DNA of 64,000 bases, from the NCBI GenBank assembly GCA_024743315.1, contig JANSWU010000006.1, positions 186,001 to 250,000 of the forward strand. The letters are read 5' to 3'. The stretch comes from Hyphomonadaceae bacterium. GTDB taxonomy: Bacteria > Pseudomonadota > Alphaproteobacteria > Caulobacterales > Hyphomonadaceae. Position 1 is the first letter of the stretch. Each line of letters starts with the position of its first letter. The translations under genes were made by a program, and so were the position numbers. The notes under the pieces are model-generated. The model was not told the origin of the DNA. It saw only the letters and a program-made list of their open reading frames with translations, and did not search any database. This document shows positions 42,517-52,357 of this stretch, in pieces.

Positions 42517-43302
42517 GTGGCATTTGAGAAAATCACTTATGAGGTCGTCGACGATATCGCGACCATCGCGTTCAATGACCCGAAGACGATGAATGCTGCG
42601 GGGATGGATACAATCGAGGAATTGTTGCTCGCCATCGAACAGGCCGCAGATGAGGCGCGCTGCACGATCATCACCGGCAATGGCCGCGGCTTTTGTTCCG
42701 GCGCCAACCTGTCATCGAATACAGGCGCGGCGCCGAAGGGCAAACCAGATGCCGGCAAGGCGCTGGATTCTCATTATAACCCCTTCATCAAAGCGATGCG
42801 TACCCATCCTCACCCGATCATCACTGCGATCAATGGTGCTGCGGCAGGCGTCGGATGCTCAATCGCCTTGATGGGCGATTTCATCATTTCAGGCGAAAGC
42901 GGATATTTCCTTCAAGCCTTCCGCCGCATCGGCCTCGTCCCAGATGGCGGATCGACCTTTCTTCTGCCACGCATGGTCGGCCGCGCCAAAGCCATGGAAA
43001 TGACTCTGTTCGGCGACAAGGTATTCGCCGAGCAGGCGCTTGAATGGGGGATGATCAATCGCGTCGTCCCGGACGACAAATTGATGGAGGAAGCGCGCGC
43101 CTATGCCAAACGCCTGGCTGACGGACCGACGCAAGCCCTGGCCTTGATCAGAGATCTCGTCTGGCAGGCAGAAGATAATGATTTTGACAGCCAGCTTCAG
43201 GCTGAGCGTTTCGCCCAGCGCACAGCTGGCCGGCAGCCAGATTTCAGAGAAGGCGTCAAAGCATTCCTAGAGAAGCGACCGGCAAATTTCCGGCACGAGT
43301 AG
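42517..43302 (+). CDS. Enoyl-CoA hydratase/isomerase family protein
   Basis: A 261-residue crotonase-fold enzyme. The oxyanion loops are GFCSGANLSS and INGAAAGVGCSIAL. The catalytic position reads GLVPDGGSTF, with Asp where many hydratases have Glu, as in PaaG-type isomerases, so it may isomerise rather than hydrate. The GTG start has GGGAG seven bases upstream. Neighbours are an aldehyde dehydrogenase and a TfoX domain gene, with no clear shared operon. Confidence 0.88.
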   Translation: MAFEKITYEVVDDIATIAFNDPKTMNAAGMDTIEELLLAIEQAADEARCTIITGNGRGFCSGANLSSNTGAAPKGKPDAGKALDSHYNPFIKAMRTHPHPIITAINGAAAGVGCSIALMGDFIISGESGYFLQAFRRIGLVPDGGSTFLLPRMVGRAKAMEMTLFGDKVFAEQALEWGMINRVVPDDKLMEEARAYAKRLADGPTQALALIRDLVWQAEDNDFDSQLQAERFAQRTAGRQPDFREGVKAFLEKRPANFRHE

Positions 43303-43311
43303 AAGCGCGAC

Positions 43312-43686
43312 CTAGAAGGTCATTCGGCGAGGCGATTTGACCTTTGCGCGCCGGGCCTGAATGGCAACGTCCAAGGCCTTGCGCCCCCATGCCGAGGCTT
43401 CTTCGCGATCATCAAGGGCATTTACGGGCAGCGACACATAACTCATCGTGATCGTTTTGCCCGTGCTCGGATTGGTCCATTCGAACGGCTCACCGCCTTC
43501 GGATTCCAATCGTTCTTTAAGCTGGTCATCTGATTTGACATAGACGCGGTCTTTATCGATCAGCGCGAACATGTCTTCGCCGGAATAGACCCCGGCGCCG
43601 CCAAACATTTTCCGAATTCGGATACGGCCAAGATTGGCGAACAGGTCTTCTACATAAGTGTGGAACGGGTTGTCCAATTTCGTCAT
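43312..43686 (-). CDS. TfoX N-terminal domain protein
   Basis: A 124-residue protein made only of the TfoX/Sxy N-terminal domain: FANLGRIRIRKMFGGAGVYSGEDMFALID and a later strand region FEWTNPSTGKTITMSYVSLP. TfoX promotes competence in gammaproteobacteria, but single-domain forms in alphaproteobacteria have no proven role. A plausible start and intact length indicate a functional gene. Confidence 0.85.
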   Translation of the reverse strand: MTKLDNPFHTYVEDLFANLGRIRIRKMFGGAGVYSGEDMFALIDKDRVYVKSDDQLKERLESEGGEPFEWTNPSTGKTITMSYVSLPVNALDDREEASAWGRKALDVAIQARRAKVKSPRRMTF

Positions 43687-43892
43687 TCAAATCCTCCGGT
43701 GACTGACCCGTTATCTGTCTACCGGTCCAAGCACCGGCGCGTTTCGGGACTTACGCAGCGGAACATGGTAATTTTTTGCCACTTGGCAACCCTGACAGCG
43801 CTGGCACGCAAGCTAAAAAGTTCGTATTCTCGTTTTGAGGTAGAAAATACCCCAGGAAACACGTGATCTTTCAGAATATTTCGCCTGGCAGG

Positions 43893-45143
43893 CTACCAAT
43901 CGATTGCGGCGTAAACCAGCTGCTGGAATTGTGGACGGATCGGATAACACCCGGTCGGGATCATCTGCGTCGCCTGGATCGCGATCAATTCTTCGACCGG
44001 ATCAATCCAGAAGAATGTATTGGCCAGACCGCCCCAGCTGAAGGAGCCGATTGAGCCTGGCGTCAGGGTCTCAGCAACATCGACAACGGTTGAGCCGCCA
44101 AGACCGAACCCATTGCCCTCCATCCGGGCTTCGGAAAAAGTCTTGTCGCCCATTTCCTTGATCGTCTTGCCGCCGGGCAGGTGGTTCATGCGCATGAACT
44201 CAACCGTCTTTGGGCTGAGCAGACGCGCACCTTCAAGGCTGCCGCCTTGCAAAAGCATCAGGCAGAAGCGGTGATAATCGCGCAGGGTGGAGACCAGGCC
44301 GCCACCGGCATTGAGAAGCTTTGGCTGGGTTTTGTAGGCTTTGCTGTCAGCCCCTGCCCCATCGCTCATCGTGACTTCACCGGTGATCGGATTTTTCGCA
44401 TAACATGCCATCAGCCGATCGAGCTTGTTCTCGGGCACGAAGAAATCTGTATCGACCATGCCGAGCGGTTCGAAGATTCGCTCGCGGAAAAAGACGTCCA
44501 GGGTCATTCCGCTTGCGACCTCCACGACACGGCCGAGGATGTCCGTCGAATGCCCATAATTCCATCGTTCTCCGGGAGAAAAGACCAATGGCATTTTTGC
44601 GATCCGGGCACACATCTCGCCCAAGGTTTCGCCCTCGCCTTCGCCGAGATTTCCGATCTTTTCGGCTCTATAGAGCGCGTCGACTTCATGTTGGAACAGG
44701 AAGCCATAGGTCACGCCGGTTGTATGCGTGAATGCATCGCGCACCGTCATCGCCCGGTCCGGCGCGCGGGTCTTGTAGTCTTTCAAATCGCCGCCATCCC
44801 AAACCTGCACATCGCCAAATTCGGGAATGTAGCGAGAGATCTCGTGATCAAGCCGGATCACACCCTCATCATGCAGCATCATGGCGGCCACCGAGGTGAT
44901 CGGTTTGGTCATCGAATAGATGCGGAAAATCGTATCCGGGCCGATCGGGCTGCCACCCTCGAGATGGCTGTTGCCGCGATAGGCTTCATGCACGATCTGC
45001 CCATTTCGCGAGACCATGGTCGCCATGCAAGGCAGTTTGCCCTGGGAGACATAGGCCTTGTCAAAATAGTCCGGAATGAAGTCGAGCCGCGCTCCGTTCA
45101 GGCCGACATCTTCCGGGGCGAATTCGTGTTCTGTATCGGCCAT
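43893..45143 (-). CDS. Class C beta-lactamase-like serine hydrolase (esterase family)
   Basis: A 416-residue cytoplasmic protein: no signal peptide is visible. The SxxK nucleophile is Ser77 in YSMTKPI, and a Tyr follows in WNYGHSTD. The C-terminal region has NTFFWIDP. Members without a signal peptide are usually esterases or transesterases on small esters, not drug-degrading enzymes. It starts one base after the acyl-CoA dehydrogenase stop and must share its transcript. Confidence 0.87.
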   Translation of the reverse strand: MADTEHEFAPEDVGLNGARLDFIPDYFDKAYVSQGKLPCMATMVSRNGQIVHEAYRGNSHLEGGSPIGPDTIFRIYSMTKPITSVAAMMLHDEGVIRLDHEISRYIPEFGDVQVWDGGDLKDYKTRAPDRAMTVRDAFTHTTGVTYGFLFQHEVDALYRAEKIGNLGEGEGETLGEMCARIAKMPLVFSPGERWNYGHSTDILGRVVEVASGMTLDVFFRERIFEPLGMVDTDFFVPENKLDRLMACYAKNPITGEVTMSDGAGADSKAYKTQPKLLNAGGGLVSTLRDYHRFCLMLLQGGSLEGARLLSPKTVEFMRMNHLPGGKTIKEMGDKTFSEARMEGNGFGLGGSTVVDVAETLTPGSIGSFSWGGLANTFFWIDPVEELIAIQATQMIPTGCYPIRPQFQQLVYAAIDW

Positions 45144-46304
45144 TTAGATCTCTCCGCGTTTCGCGGCACGGCTAAGCTCGCGCGCGATGATAATTTGTTG
45201 GATTTGCGTGGTGCCTTCATAGAGGCGGAAAATGCGGGCGTCGCGGAAGAAGCGCTCAACGCCATAATCGGCAACATATCCGGCCCCGCCAAACACTTGC
45301 ACGGCCCGATCAGCAACCCGGCCGACCGCCTCCGAGGCGAACATCTTGCAGCATGAGGCGAGCATGGTGACCGGCTCGCCCGCGTCTCGCTTCTTGGCCG
45401 CATCGAGGATCATGCAGCGCGCCGCGTAGGCCTCGGCCTGGCTGTCGGCGATCATCGCCTGGATCAGCTGATGCTGCATGATCGGTTTGCCAAACTGCTC
45501 ACGCTCCATGGCATAATTGACCATCTCGCTGATCAGCCGGTCCATCATCCCGGTGCAGACCGAAGAGATGTGTAACCGGCCTTTGTCGAGCACGCTCATG
45601 GCGACCTTGAAGCCTTCGCCTTCACCCGCCACCATCATCTCGGCGGGGACCCGCGCATTGTCAAAGTTCACATCACAAATATGCGCGCCTTGCTGGCCCA
45701 TTTTCTTTTCCGGCTTGCCGACGGATAGCCCAGGCGTATCGCGCGGGACGATAAAAGCTGAAACGCCCTTGGCGCCGGGCTTATCCGGATCTGTGCGTGC
45801 CATCACGGTGAACAGATCGGCGACATTGGCATTGGTAATGTAGCGCTTACCACCATTCAGGACATACGCATCGCCATCCTTGGTGGCCTTGGTGCGCAGC
45901 CCGCCAGCATCTGACCCGGCTTCTGGTTCGGTCAAGGCGAAGCTGGTGACAATCTCACCGCTGGCAATGCCCGGCAGATAGGTCTCTTTTTGCGCTTCAG
46001 TCCCGAACAGAACCAGAGCTTGCGAGCCAATACCGATATTGGTCCCGGCCGCTGAGCGAAAGGCCGGCGAGGTCCAGCCGAGCTCGAAGCCGACCAGGCA
46101 TTCGGTCTCCATATCGAGCCCAAGCCCGCCATAAGCTTCGGGAACCGCCAGCCCAAACAGGCCCAGCTCTTTCATCTCCTGGACCAGCTCATCCGGGACA
46201 AGATCCTCCTCGGCGACTTGTGCTTCGGCCGGAACACATCGCTCGCGCACAAAACGGCGGACCTGATCAATCAGCGCGGCGCGAATTTCGGGATCAAAAG
46301 CCAT
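45144..46304 (-). CDS. Acyl-CoA dehydrogenase
   Basis: A 386-residue flavoenzyme that introduces a double bond next to CoA thioesters. Signatures are FALTEPEAGSDAGGLRTKA (flavin/substrate loop) and YEGTTQIQQIIIARELSR, with the catalytic Glu. AGGAGG precedes the ATG. It is followed directly by the serine hydrolase gene, and diverges from the PaaI thioesterase gene. Confidence 0.93.
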   Translation of the reverse strand: MAFDPEIRAALIDQVRRFVRERCVPAEAQVAEEDLVPDELVQEMKELGLFGLAVPEAYGGLGLDMETECLVGFELGWTSPAFRSAAGTNIGIGSQALVLFGTEAQKETYLPGIASGEIVTSFALTEPEAGSDAGGLRTKATKDGDAYVLNGGKRYITNANVADLFTVMARTDPDKPGAKGVSAFIVPRDTPGLSVGKPEKKMGQQGAHICDVNFDNARVPAEMMVAGEGEGFKVAMSVLDKGRLHISSVCTGMMDRLISEMVNYAMEREQFGKPIMQHQLIQAMIADSQAEAYAARCMILDAAKKRDAGEPVTMLASCCKMFASEAVGRVADRAVQVFGGAGYVADYGVERFFRDARIFRLYEGTTQIQQIIIARELSRAAKRGEI

Positions 46305-46395
46305 GGCGAATTCCTCCTGGTGAACACAATAGCGAAGCCACGCGCCAAGTCGAACCCTGACGCATCGTCACGCTGGCGATTTGTCGGCAGCGCGT

Positions 46396-46410
46396 TATCA
46401 CTCCGTGATA
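46396..46410. promoter_or_regulatory. Short dyad between the acyl-CoA dehydrogenase and thioesterase genes
   Basis: TATCAC and GTGATA are separated by TCC, right next to the AGGAGG of the PaaI thioesterase gene. It could be an operator for the divergent pair or a weak mRNA hairpin; nothing else supports either. Confidence 0.25.
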
Positions 46411-46422
46411 GGAGGGCCGATT

Positions 46423-46860
46423 ATGGCAGCAAAACTGATCACCGAAGGCGAGTTCGCGGGCTGGTCGACCTGGCCTGGCGAGGCGTTCGAGCATGATACG
46501 GCCGGACCGTTCTATCTCAAACAGGAGGAGGACGGCAAAATGGTCGCCGCCTTTCGCGCCGAGGCAAAGCATATGAATGCAGGCGGTGTGGTGCATGGCG
46601 GCGCGCTGATGACGTTTGCGGACTTTGCCCTGTTCGCCCTCGCGCACGATGACGAAGATGATGGCTATGGCCTGACGGTCGCCTTCACCTCAGAGTTTCT
46701 CGCGGGCGCGCTGGAAGGCGAGCTCATCGAAGCGCGCGGCGAAGTTGTCGGCGGCGGACGATCGATCAAATTCGTGCGCGGGCTCGTTACTTCAGATGGT
46801 CGTCCGGTCCTGAACTTTTCTGGCACGATCAAGAAGCGCAGCAAGAAAGCCAGCACATGA
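46423..46860 (+). CDS. PaaI family thioesterase
   Basis: A 145-residue hotdog-fold protein. [23 protein letters not shown] holds the catalytic HGG..D region of PaaI-type acyl-CoA thioesterases. [13 protein letters not shown] is the later strand. It should hydrolyse acyl-CoA or aryl-acyl-CoA. AGGAGG precedes the ATG at 46423. Its TGA overlaps the purT start as ATGA. Confidence 0.88.
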   Translation: MAAKLITEGEFAGWSTWPGEAFEHDTAGPFYLKQEEDGKMVAAFRAEAKHMNAGGVVHGGALMTFADFALFALAHDDEDDGYGLTVAFTSEFLAGALEGELIEARGEVVGGGRSIKFVRGLVTSDGRPVLNFSGTIKKRSKKAST

Positions 46861-48041
46861 CCCGAATCGGCACGCCGCTCTCCCCATCCGCCACCAAAGT
46901 CTTGTTTCTCGGGGCCGGAGAACTGGGCAAGGAAGTGGTGATCGAGCTGCAGCGCTTTGGTGTCGAAGTGATTGCCTGCGACCGCTATGTCAACGCGCCC
47001 GGTATGCAGGTTGCTCACCGGGCGCACGTTTTCGACATGACCGATGCGACAGCGCTGCGGGCGATCATCAAGCAAGAACAGCCGGATCTGATCGTGCCGG
47101 AGATCGAAGCGATTGCAACAGATGAACTCGCCGCGATTGAGGCGGAAGGTCTTGCCACGGTGATCCCAACTGCGCGGGCGACGCAATTGACCATGGATCG
47201 CGAGGGCATTCGCCGCCTGGCTGCCGAAACGCTCGGCCTCAGAACCAGTCCTTATGCCTTTGCCAGCGATGCAGAGACACTCGCCGCTGAAGCGGAGACG
47301 ATCGGCTATCCGGTCTTCGTCAAACCGGTCATGTCCTCGTCCGGGAAAGGCCAATCCAAAGTCGACAGCGCCGCAGAGATTGGCGCCGCCTGGGAGCATG
47401 CCTTGACCGCGGGTCGGGGAAACCAGGTCCGCGTGATCGTCGAAGGGGCGGTGGCTTTTGACTACGAAATTACACTGCTGACCGTCCGGCACCGCGATGG
47501 CACCAGCTTTTGCGCTCCGGTCGGACATCGCCAGGAAAGCGGTGATTATGTCGAGAGCTGGCAGCCCCAGCCGATGAGCGAGGCCGCCCTCAAGACCGCG
47601 CAGGATATGGCCCGGAAGGTCACCGATGATATTGGCGGGCACGGTGTGTTCGGGGTGGAATTGTTCGTCAAAGGCGATCAGGTCTGGTTTTCAGAAGTCA
47701 GCCCACGCCCACATGATACGGGCCTGGTCACGCTCGCAACCCAAGACCAGAGCGAGTTCGCCCTGCATGCCCGCGCCATTCTCGGCCTGCCCGTTGATAC
47801 GACGCTCAATCGCCCGGGCGCGAGCGCCGTCATCTATGGCGGGATCGAGGCGGAAGGGGTGGCGTTTGAGAATGTTGCTGAGGCCTTATCGGATCCTGGC
47901 ACGCAACTGCGCTTGTTCGGCAAACCAGTATCATACGAGACCCGCCGGATGGGCGTCGCGATTGCGCACGCCGAAACGATCGAGGCCGCGCAAGCAAAAG
48001 CGAGCCGCGCGGCGAAGACAGTGACGGTGACAGAGAGCTAA
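46857..48041 (+). CDS. purT: Formate-dependent phosphoribosylglycinamide formyltransferase
   Basis: A 394-residue ATP-grasp enzyme that adds formyl to GAR in purine synthesis using formate and ATP. Landmarks are [61 protein letters not shown], and [11 protein letters not shown] in the active site. The length is standard. It is translationally coupled to the upstream thioesterase by an ATGA overlap. Confidence 0.96.
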   Translation: MTRIGTPLSPSATKVLFLGAGELGKEVVIELQRFGVEVIACDRYVNAPGMQVAHRAHVFDMTDATALRAIIKQEQPDLIVPEIEAIATDELAAIEAEGLATVIPTARATQLTMDREGIRRLAAETLGLRTSPYAFASDAETLAAEAETIGYPVFVKPVMSSSGKGQSKVDSAAEIGAAWEHALTAGRGNQVRVIVEGAVAFDYEITLLTVRHRDGTSFCAPVGHRQESGDYVESWQPQPMSEAALKTAQDMARKVTDDIGGHGVFGVELFVKGDQVWFSEVSPRPHDTGLVTLATQDQSEFALHARAILGLPVDTTLNRPGASAVIYGGIEAEGVAFENVAEALSDPGTQLRLFGKPVSYETRRMGVAIAHAETIEAAQAKASRAAKTVTVTES

Positions 48042-48077
48042 GATTAAGGACTTTCGCCGTATCAGGCTTTCCCCGCA

Positions 48078-48323
48078 GATCCCAGCGCAGGCTGGGATCC
48101 ATGGACGGCAATAACCGATAAGATTGAAGGCAGGTTGTGTTCCCTGGACACCAGCCTGCGCTGGTGTCGACGGAAACTGATTCCCGAATTCTGAATAAAA
48201 CGCTCCCCACGGCTCGTCCGTGGGGTCCACCACCCGGCACCCAGGTTAAAGAACGGGAGCGATCTTGTTTCTCCCATTCTTGAGTCAGCCTCTCGTGCTG
48301 GGCTACCCAGACAAGCTGGGTAG
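48078..48323. repeat. Cluster of four hairpin-forming repeats between purT and the reductase gene
   Basis: Four perfect inverted repeats stand within 246 bases: GATCCCAGC/GCTGGGATC (48078-48099), GACACCAGC/GCTGGTGTC (48147-48168), CCCCACGG/CCGTGGGG (48205-48225) and CTACCCAG/CTGGGTAG (48303-48323), with 4-5 base loops. The first two are related in sequence and belong to a common type of bacterial intergenic palindrome. No gene is seen in 48042-48394. Confidence 0.75.
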
Positions 48324-48394
48324 AGCGCCGTCAACCGGCATATTCCAGAGGTCTCTGACATGTGCGATGACCAAGCAGACCGAAAAATGTGCGC

Positions 48395-49573
48395 TTAGTT
48401 CTCGACCTCAAAAGTCAGGCCCGCTTTCTCGGTCAGGCGTTTGACCAAGTGTCCGCCCATGGCTGGGGCCGGCGTCCAGATGCCGCCCGGCGTGCCGGTC
48501 TCATCCTTGACCAGACAGATCGCACTTTCGGCGATCATCTTGGAAGTTGAGCCATAGCCCGGATCCTTGTCGCCGGTGACGCCTGCGACGATCACCTGCC
48601 CATCGGCGGCCGTGCCATAGAACATGACATCATAGAAACCGGCTTCGCGTTCTTCCTTGCTTGGGCCTTCGCCGGGCTTCGGGCCATCATCGCCGCCCAT
48701 CAGGTCCATGTTCGCAACCGCTTCGGCGGCGGCTTTGCCCTCGTCGCCGGGGCCGGTCAGCATCATTTCATCATAGGTGAAGTCCTCGCCATAGGCATGC
48801 CCCATCAGTGCATTCGACCGGTGCACATTCTTGGTATTGATCGAAGCCATGATGAAGGGCGCTGACCAACTGCCAATATCGACGTCCTCAACCGGGGCCA
48901 TGCCATGTGGCTGTTCCGGCCCCTGGAAACCCATAGTCAGGCTGAACGGGTTTTGCAGGACGCCGAGAATGGATGGATCCTTGCCAACAGAAGCCATGGT
49001 TGCCTTAAAGCTCGCGGCCGTGCCGCCTGAGAACGTGCCCTGCATTTTACGCACCCGGCCCTTGATGCGCGGCACGGGTTTGCCAAACCGCTCTTTTGCC
49101 GCTTCTTGGGTAAACCAGACACCCAGATCAAATGGGATGGAGTCAAAGCCGCAGGAGAATACGATACGCGCGCCGCTGGCTTGCGCCGCGCCCTCATATT
49201 TCTGGATCATCTCATGCATCCAGGCCGGCTCTCCGCACAGGTCGACATAGTCGGTTCCGGCCTCGGCACAGGCCGCGACAAGGGCCTCTCCATAGAGCTG
49301 GTAGGGCCCTACAGTGGTGCAGACACATCCAGCACGCTCAACCATGGCTTTGAGACTGGCCGGATCGTTGGCATCCGCGACCACAAGCGGCGTGTCAGCT
49401 GGGGCACCGATCTCATCGCGCACCGCCGTGAGCTTGTCAGCGCTGCGCCCCGCCATAGCCCATTTCAGGTCGCCGCCGACCCCGTAGGTCTTGGCGAGAT
49501 ATTCGGCGACCAGGCGGCCGGTATAGCCAGTTGATCCGTAAACGATGACGTCAAATTCGCGGCCAGTTGCCAT
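48395..49573 (-). CDS. Saccharopine dehydrogenase-like reductase (trans-enoyl reductase type)
   Basis: A 392-residue protein. The N-terminal Rossmann fold has VIVYGSTGYTGRLVAEYLA, and GYTGRL is typical of saccharopine dehydrogenase-like proteins. CVCTTVGPYQLYGEALVAACAEAGTDYVDLCGE follows as expected. The family includes mycobacterial trans-acting enoyl reductases and human SCCPDH; the substrate here is unknown. AGGAGG before the ATG supports the start. Confidence 0.85.
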   Translation of the reverse strand: MATGREFDVIVYGSTGYTGRLVAEYLAKTYGVGGDLKWAMAGRSADKLTAVRDEIGAPADTPLVVADANDPASLKAMVERAGCVCTTVGPYQLYGEALVAACAEAGTDYVDLCGEPAWMHEMIQKYEGAAQASGARIVFSCGFDSIPFDLGVWFTQEAAKERFGKPVPRIKGRVRKMQGTFSGGTAASFKATMASVGKDPSILGVLQNPFSLTMGFQGPEQPHGMAPVEDVDIGSWSAPFIMASINTKNVHRSNALMGHAYGEDFTYDEMMLTGPGDEGKAAAEAVANMDLMGGDDGPKPGEGPSKEEREAGFYDVMFYGTAADGQVIVAGVTGDKDPGYGSTSKMIAESAICLVKDETGTPGGIWTPAPAMGGHLVKRLTEKAGLTFEVEN

Positions 49574-49669
49574 GGCACCCTCCTAAAGCTGTTGCGCTTT
49601 AAGTGGCCCACGGCACCCGGCATTGCAAATGTTCTCGCAGCGTCAGCTATCCGAATGCGCAGCCTGTCT

Positions 49670-51343
49670 CTACCAGAAGGCGATATACAGACCCGCGAGG
49701 ATGGCAATCGCCACGCCCGCCGTGACTTTAAATGTGGTCGTGGTTGCGAAGCTGATATCGCCCAGCTCAACCGGCTGATGCTCTTCCGGCGGTGGGGTCA
49801 ATAGCGACACGACAATGCCGATCACCACACAGATCAGGAAGATGAACCAGATCCGGACCACGAACGGCATATTGGTCACGTCAAAGTCTGCGAGGCCGAG
49901 GATCGGGTTAAAAACCGGTCCCAGCACGGCTGCAACGCCGCCACCATCCGAGCCGGATGCGGTAAAGAAGAGCAGTGACAGCACGACAGACGAAATCAGC
50001 AAGGCGAAGGCGCCTGCGGTATTGGTCCGCTTCCAGAAGAAGCCGAGCAGGAAAACCGCGACAATGCCAGGCGCGACAAAGCCGGTATATTCCTGGATCG
50101 TCTGGAAGATGCTGGTGCCGCCACCGAGCAGCGGGATGGCGAGGAACAGGGCTATCACCATCGCTGTGGCCGCGGTCAATCGGCCGGTTAGCACATAGTG
50201 GCCTTCAGCGCGGTCTTTGGCGATATAATCGCGATAGATGTCCATGGTGAAGATGGTTGAGATCGAATTGATCATTGAAGCCAAGGACGAAACGATGGCC
50301 GCGACCAAAGCCGCAAAGATGAGGCCGCGAATACCGACTGGCATCAGCGCCATGAGCGCGCCATACGTGCTGTCAGGCTTGGCGCTGAGTGCTTCTTCGC
50401 TGAGGCCCTGCAAACCATTTTGGGCGAGCCAAAGGGCCGCAATGCCCGGAATGACCACAATCAATGGGATGAGGAATTTCAACAAAGCCGCAAAGGCGAG
50501 ACCTTTTTGAGCTTCTGCCAGGCTTTCCGCGCCGAGCGCCCGCTGGATAATATACTGGTTGAACCCCCAATAGGAGAAATGCAGCACCCAAAGGCCGCCC
50601 AGCAGCGTCCAGATACCGGGCAGGTTGCCATAGCTCGGATGGTCGCGGTCGAGGATCATTTCGAAATGCCCCGGCAGCTCGCCCATCAGGGTTGAGAGAC
50701 CGCCCATGGCCCCGCGTTCGCCACCGACCATGCCGAGCACAAGGATGGTGATCGCAAACCCGCCCAGGATCAGGATCACAACCTGGATGATATCGGTCAG
50801 AGCCACCGCCTTGAGCCCGCCATAGAGCGAGTAAAGCAGCGCAAAACCCGCGAGCATGGCCATGCCCGTAAACACGCCGAGCCCCGTCACTGCCTGAATG
50901 GCCAAAGCGCCCCCATAAAGCACCGTCGTTAGGTTCACCGCGGTGAACAGGAAGATCCAGAACAGCGCCATGATCGTCTTCACGCTCGGCCCGAACCGGG
51001 TCTCGAGGAATTGCGGCATCGTGTAGATCCCGCGTTTCAGGAAGATTGGCAGGAAGAACGCGGCGACGATGATCAGGACCAGCGCCGCCTGCCATTCATA
51101 GGCGGCGATCGCCAAACCGACGACAAAGCCCTGCCCGGACTGTCCAATGATCTGTTCTGCCGAAATGTTAGCGGCGATCAACGAGGCGCCAATTGCCCAC
51201 CAAGGCAAGGCTTTGCCAGCGAGGAAATAGTCCTCCGTATCCTTGGTTTCACCCGCAGGTTCGCGGGACACAAATATGGCTATGGCGAATAGCGCGACCG
51301 CATACAGGCCGACAATCACCAGATCGATGGTGTCCAATGACAT
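49670..51343 (-). CDS. Sodium:solute symporter (SSS family)
   Basis: A 557-residue membrane protein with about 14 helices. SSS landmarks are DYFLAGKALPWWAIGASLIAANISAEQ and the GGLWVLHFSYWGFNQYIIQRAL segment, typical of SGLT-like sugar transporters. The solute could be a sugar or related compound. GGAGG precedes the ATG. It is followed by the reductase gene 96 bases away and preceded by the ccm operon. Confidence 0.9.
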   Translation of the reverse strand: MSLDTIDLVIVGLYAVALFAIAIFVSREPAGETKDTEDYFLAGKALPWWAIGASLIAANISAEQIIGQSGQGFVVGLAIAAYEWQAALVLIIVAAFFLPIFLKRGIYTMPQFLETRFGPSVKTIMALFWIFLFTAVNLTTVLYGGALAIQAVTGLGVFTGMAMLAGFALLYSLYGGLKAVALTDIIQVVILILGGFAITILVLGMVGGERGAMGGLSTLMGELPGHFEMILDRDHPSYGNLPGIWTLLGGLWVLHFSYWGFNQYIIQRALGAESLAEAQKGLAFAALLKFLIPLIVVIPGIAALWLAQNGLQGLSEEALSAKPDSTYGALMALMPVGIRGLIFAALVAAIVSSLASMINSISTIFTMDIYRDYIAKDRAEGHYVLTGRLTAATAMVIALFLAIPLLGGGTSIFQTIQEYTGFVAPGIVAVFLLGFFWKRTNTAGAFALLISSVVLSLLFFTASGSDGGGVAAVLGPVFNPILGLADFDVTNMPFVVRIWFIFLICVVIGIVVSLLTPPPEEHQPVELGDISFATTTTFKVTAGVAIAILAGLYIAFW

Positions 51344-51451
51344 GATACGTTTTCCTCCCTGGCGCGAGATTATTCGCGTCCTTGTTTCAGCCCTACGCGG
51401 TGCGTGACAGCGATGTCAACGTTTCTCACCCAGCGCGTGTGGCTTTGAGGA

Positions 51452-52357
51452 TTATTCAGCTGACTCCGCATCTGGCGGCAAGAGCTCAGATGCAACTTGT
51501 TGCAGGACCTGACCCTCTTGCGTGTCGGGCGCAAAAACCGCTTGCGCGGCGGCCAAATCGAGGCGCGCCTGATCAATATCGCCCATGACCGCCCGCGCGC
51601 GGATCAACCGCATCCAGCCGTCAAAATCATCCGGGTCTTCCGCGAGACGCGCCGCCAGGCCACTGACCATGCCTTCAATCATCGCCATTTGCTCTTCCGC
51701 CGACATGGCTTCGATTTCGGCCCGCGTCTCGGGATCGAGCTGCGGCGCAGCGCTGCGATCCTGCAACATTTGCAGGACACGATCGCGTTCGGCGACAATC
51801 TCGTCATCATTGCCAGAAAGCTCGAGCGCCGTGTCATAGGCCGTCATACCGTTTTCGACGTCCCCGAGCCGTAAATAGGACCGGGCCAGCAAGACATACC
51901 CGTCAGCAGGTGGGTTCGGATCGGCTTCCAGGCGCGCTTTCAGTTCGACCACCAACTCATCCAAGGTGTCCGGCAATTCGGCGATTTGCTGCTGTTGGAA
52001 CTCAGCCATGGTCATCGGCTGGTAATTCGGGCTTCCGACCTGTGTGTAGACACCCACCCCGCCCAGCAGCAGGATCGCTGGCACGAGGATCAACGCCATA
52101 CTTTTCAATCGTTCACCGGTGCGGGTCTGTTCAGGGGCATCAAGCAGCGCCAGGATGCGTCGGTCTAACGCGTCGCGAGCCTCCACAGCGGCTTGCGCGC
52201 TGAGCCGTCCCTCGGCCTCGTCCAAGTCGACCACATCTCTTTGGCGGCGCGCTTCATCCAGCGCCTGCGGCACGTCCTCGTTCGCGCGCGTGACGAATGG
52301 GAGCATCAGATAGGCGCCCGCGACCGCGAGCAAAATGACGAAGACAATCCAAATCAC
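51452..52357 (-). CDS. ccmI: Cytochrome c biogenesis protein CcmI
   Basis: A 301-residue protein with two membrane helices (1-20 and about 95-115) joined by a cytoplasmic loop, then periplasmic TPR-like repeats (LARSYLRLGDVENGMTAYDTAL, WMRLIRARAVMGDIDQARLDLAAA). It guides apocytochrome c to the heme lyase. The GTG start overlaps the ccmH stop by four bases. Confidence 0.92.
   Translation of the reverse strand: MIWIVFVILLAVAGAYLMLPFVTRANEDVPQALDEARRQRDVVDLDEAEGRLSAQAAVEARDALDRRILALLDAPEQTRTGERLKSMALILVPAILLLGGVGVYTQVGSPNYQPMTMAEFQQQQIAELPDTLDELVVELKARLEADPNPPADGYVLLARSYLRLGDVENGMTAYDTALELSGNDDEIVAERDRVLQMLQDRSAAPQLDPETRAEIEAMSAEEQMAMIEGMVSGLAARLAEDPDDFDGWMRLIRARAVMGDIDQARLDLAAAQAVFAPDTQEGQVLQQVASELLPPDAESAE

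Noticed and set aside
44181-45356. 391-aa plus-strand ORF opposite the serine hydrolase and acyl-CoA dehydrogenase genes
   Set aside because: Antisense to two genes with catalytic motifs; no start signal.
46665-47642. 325-aa minus-strand ORF inside purT
   Set aside because: Antisense shadow of purT.
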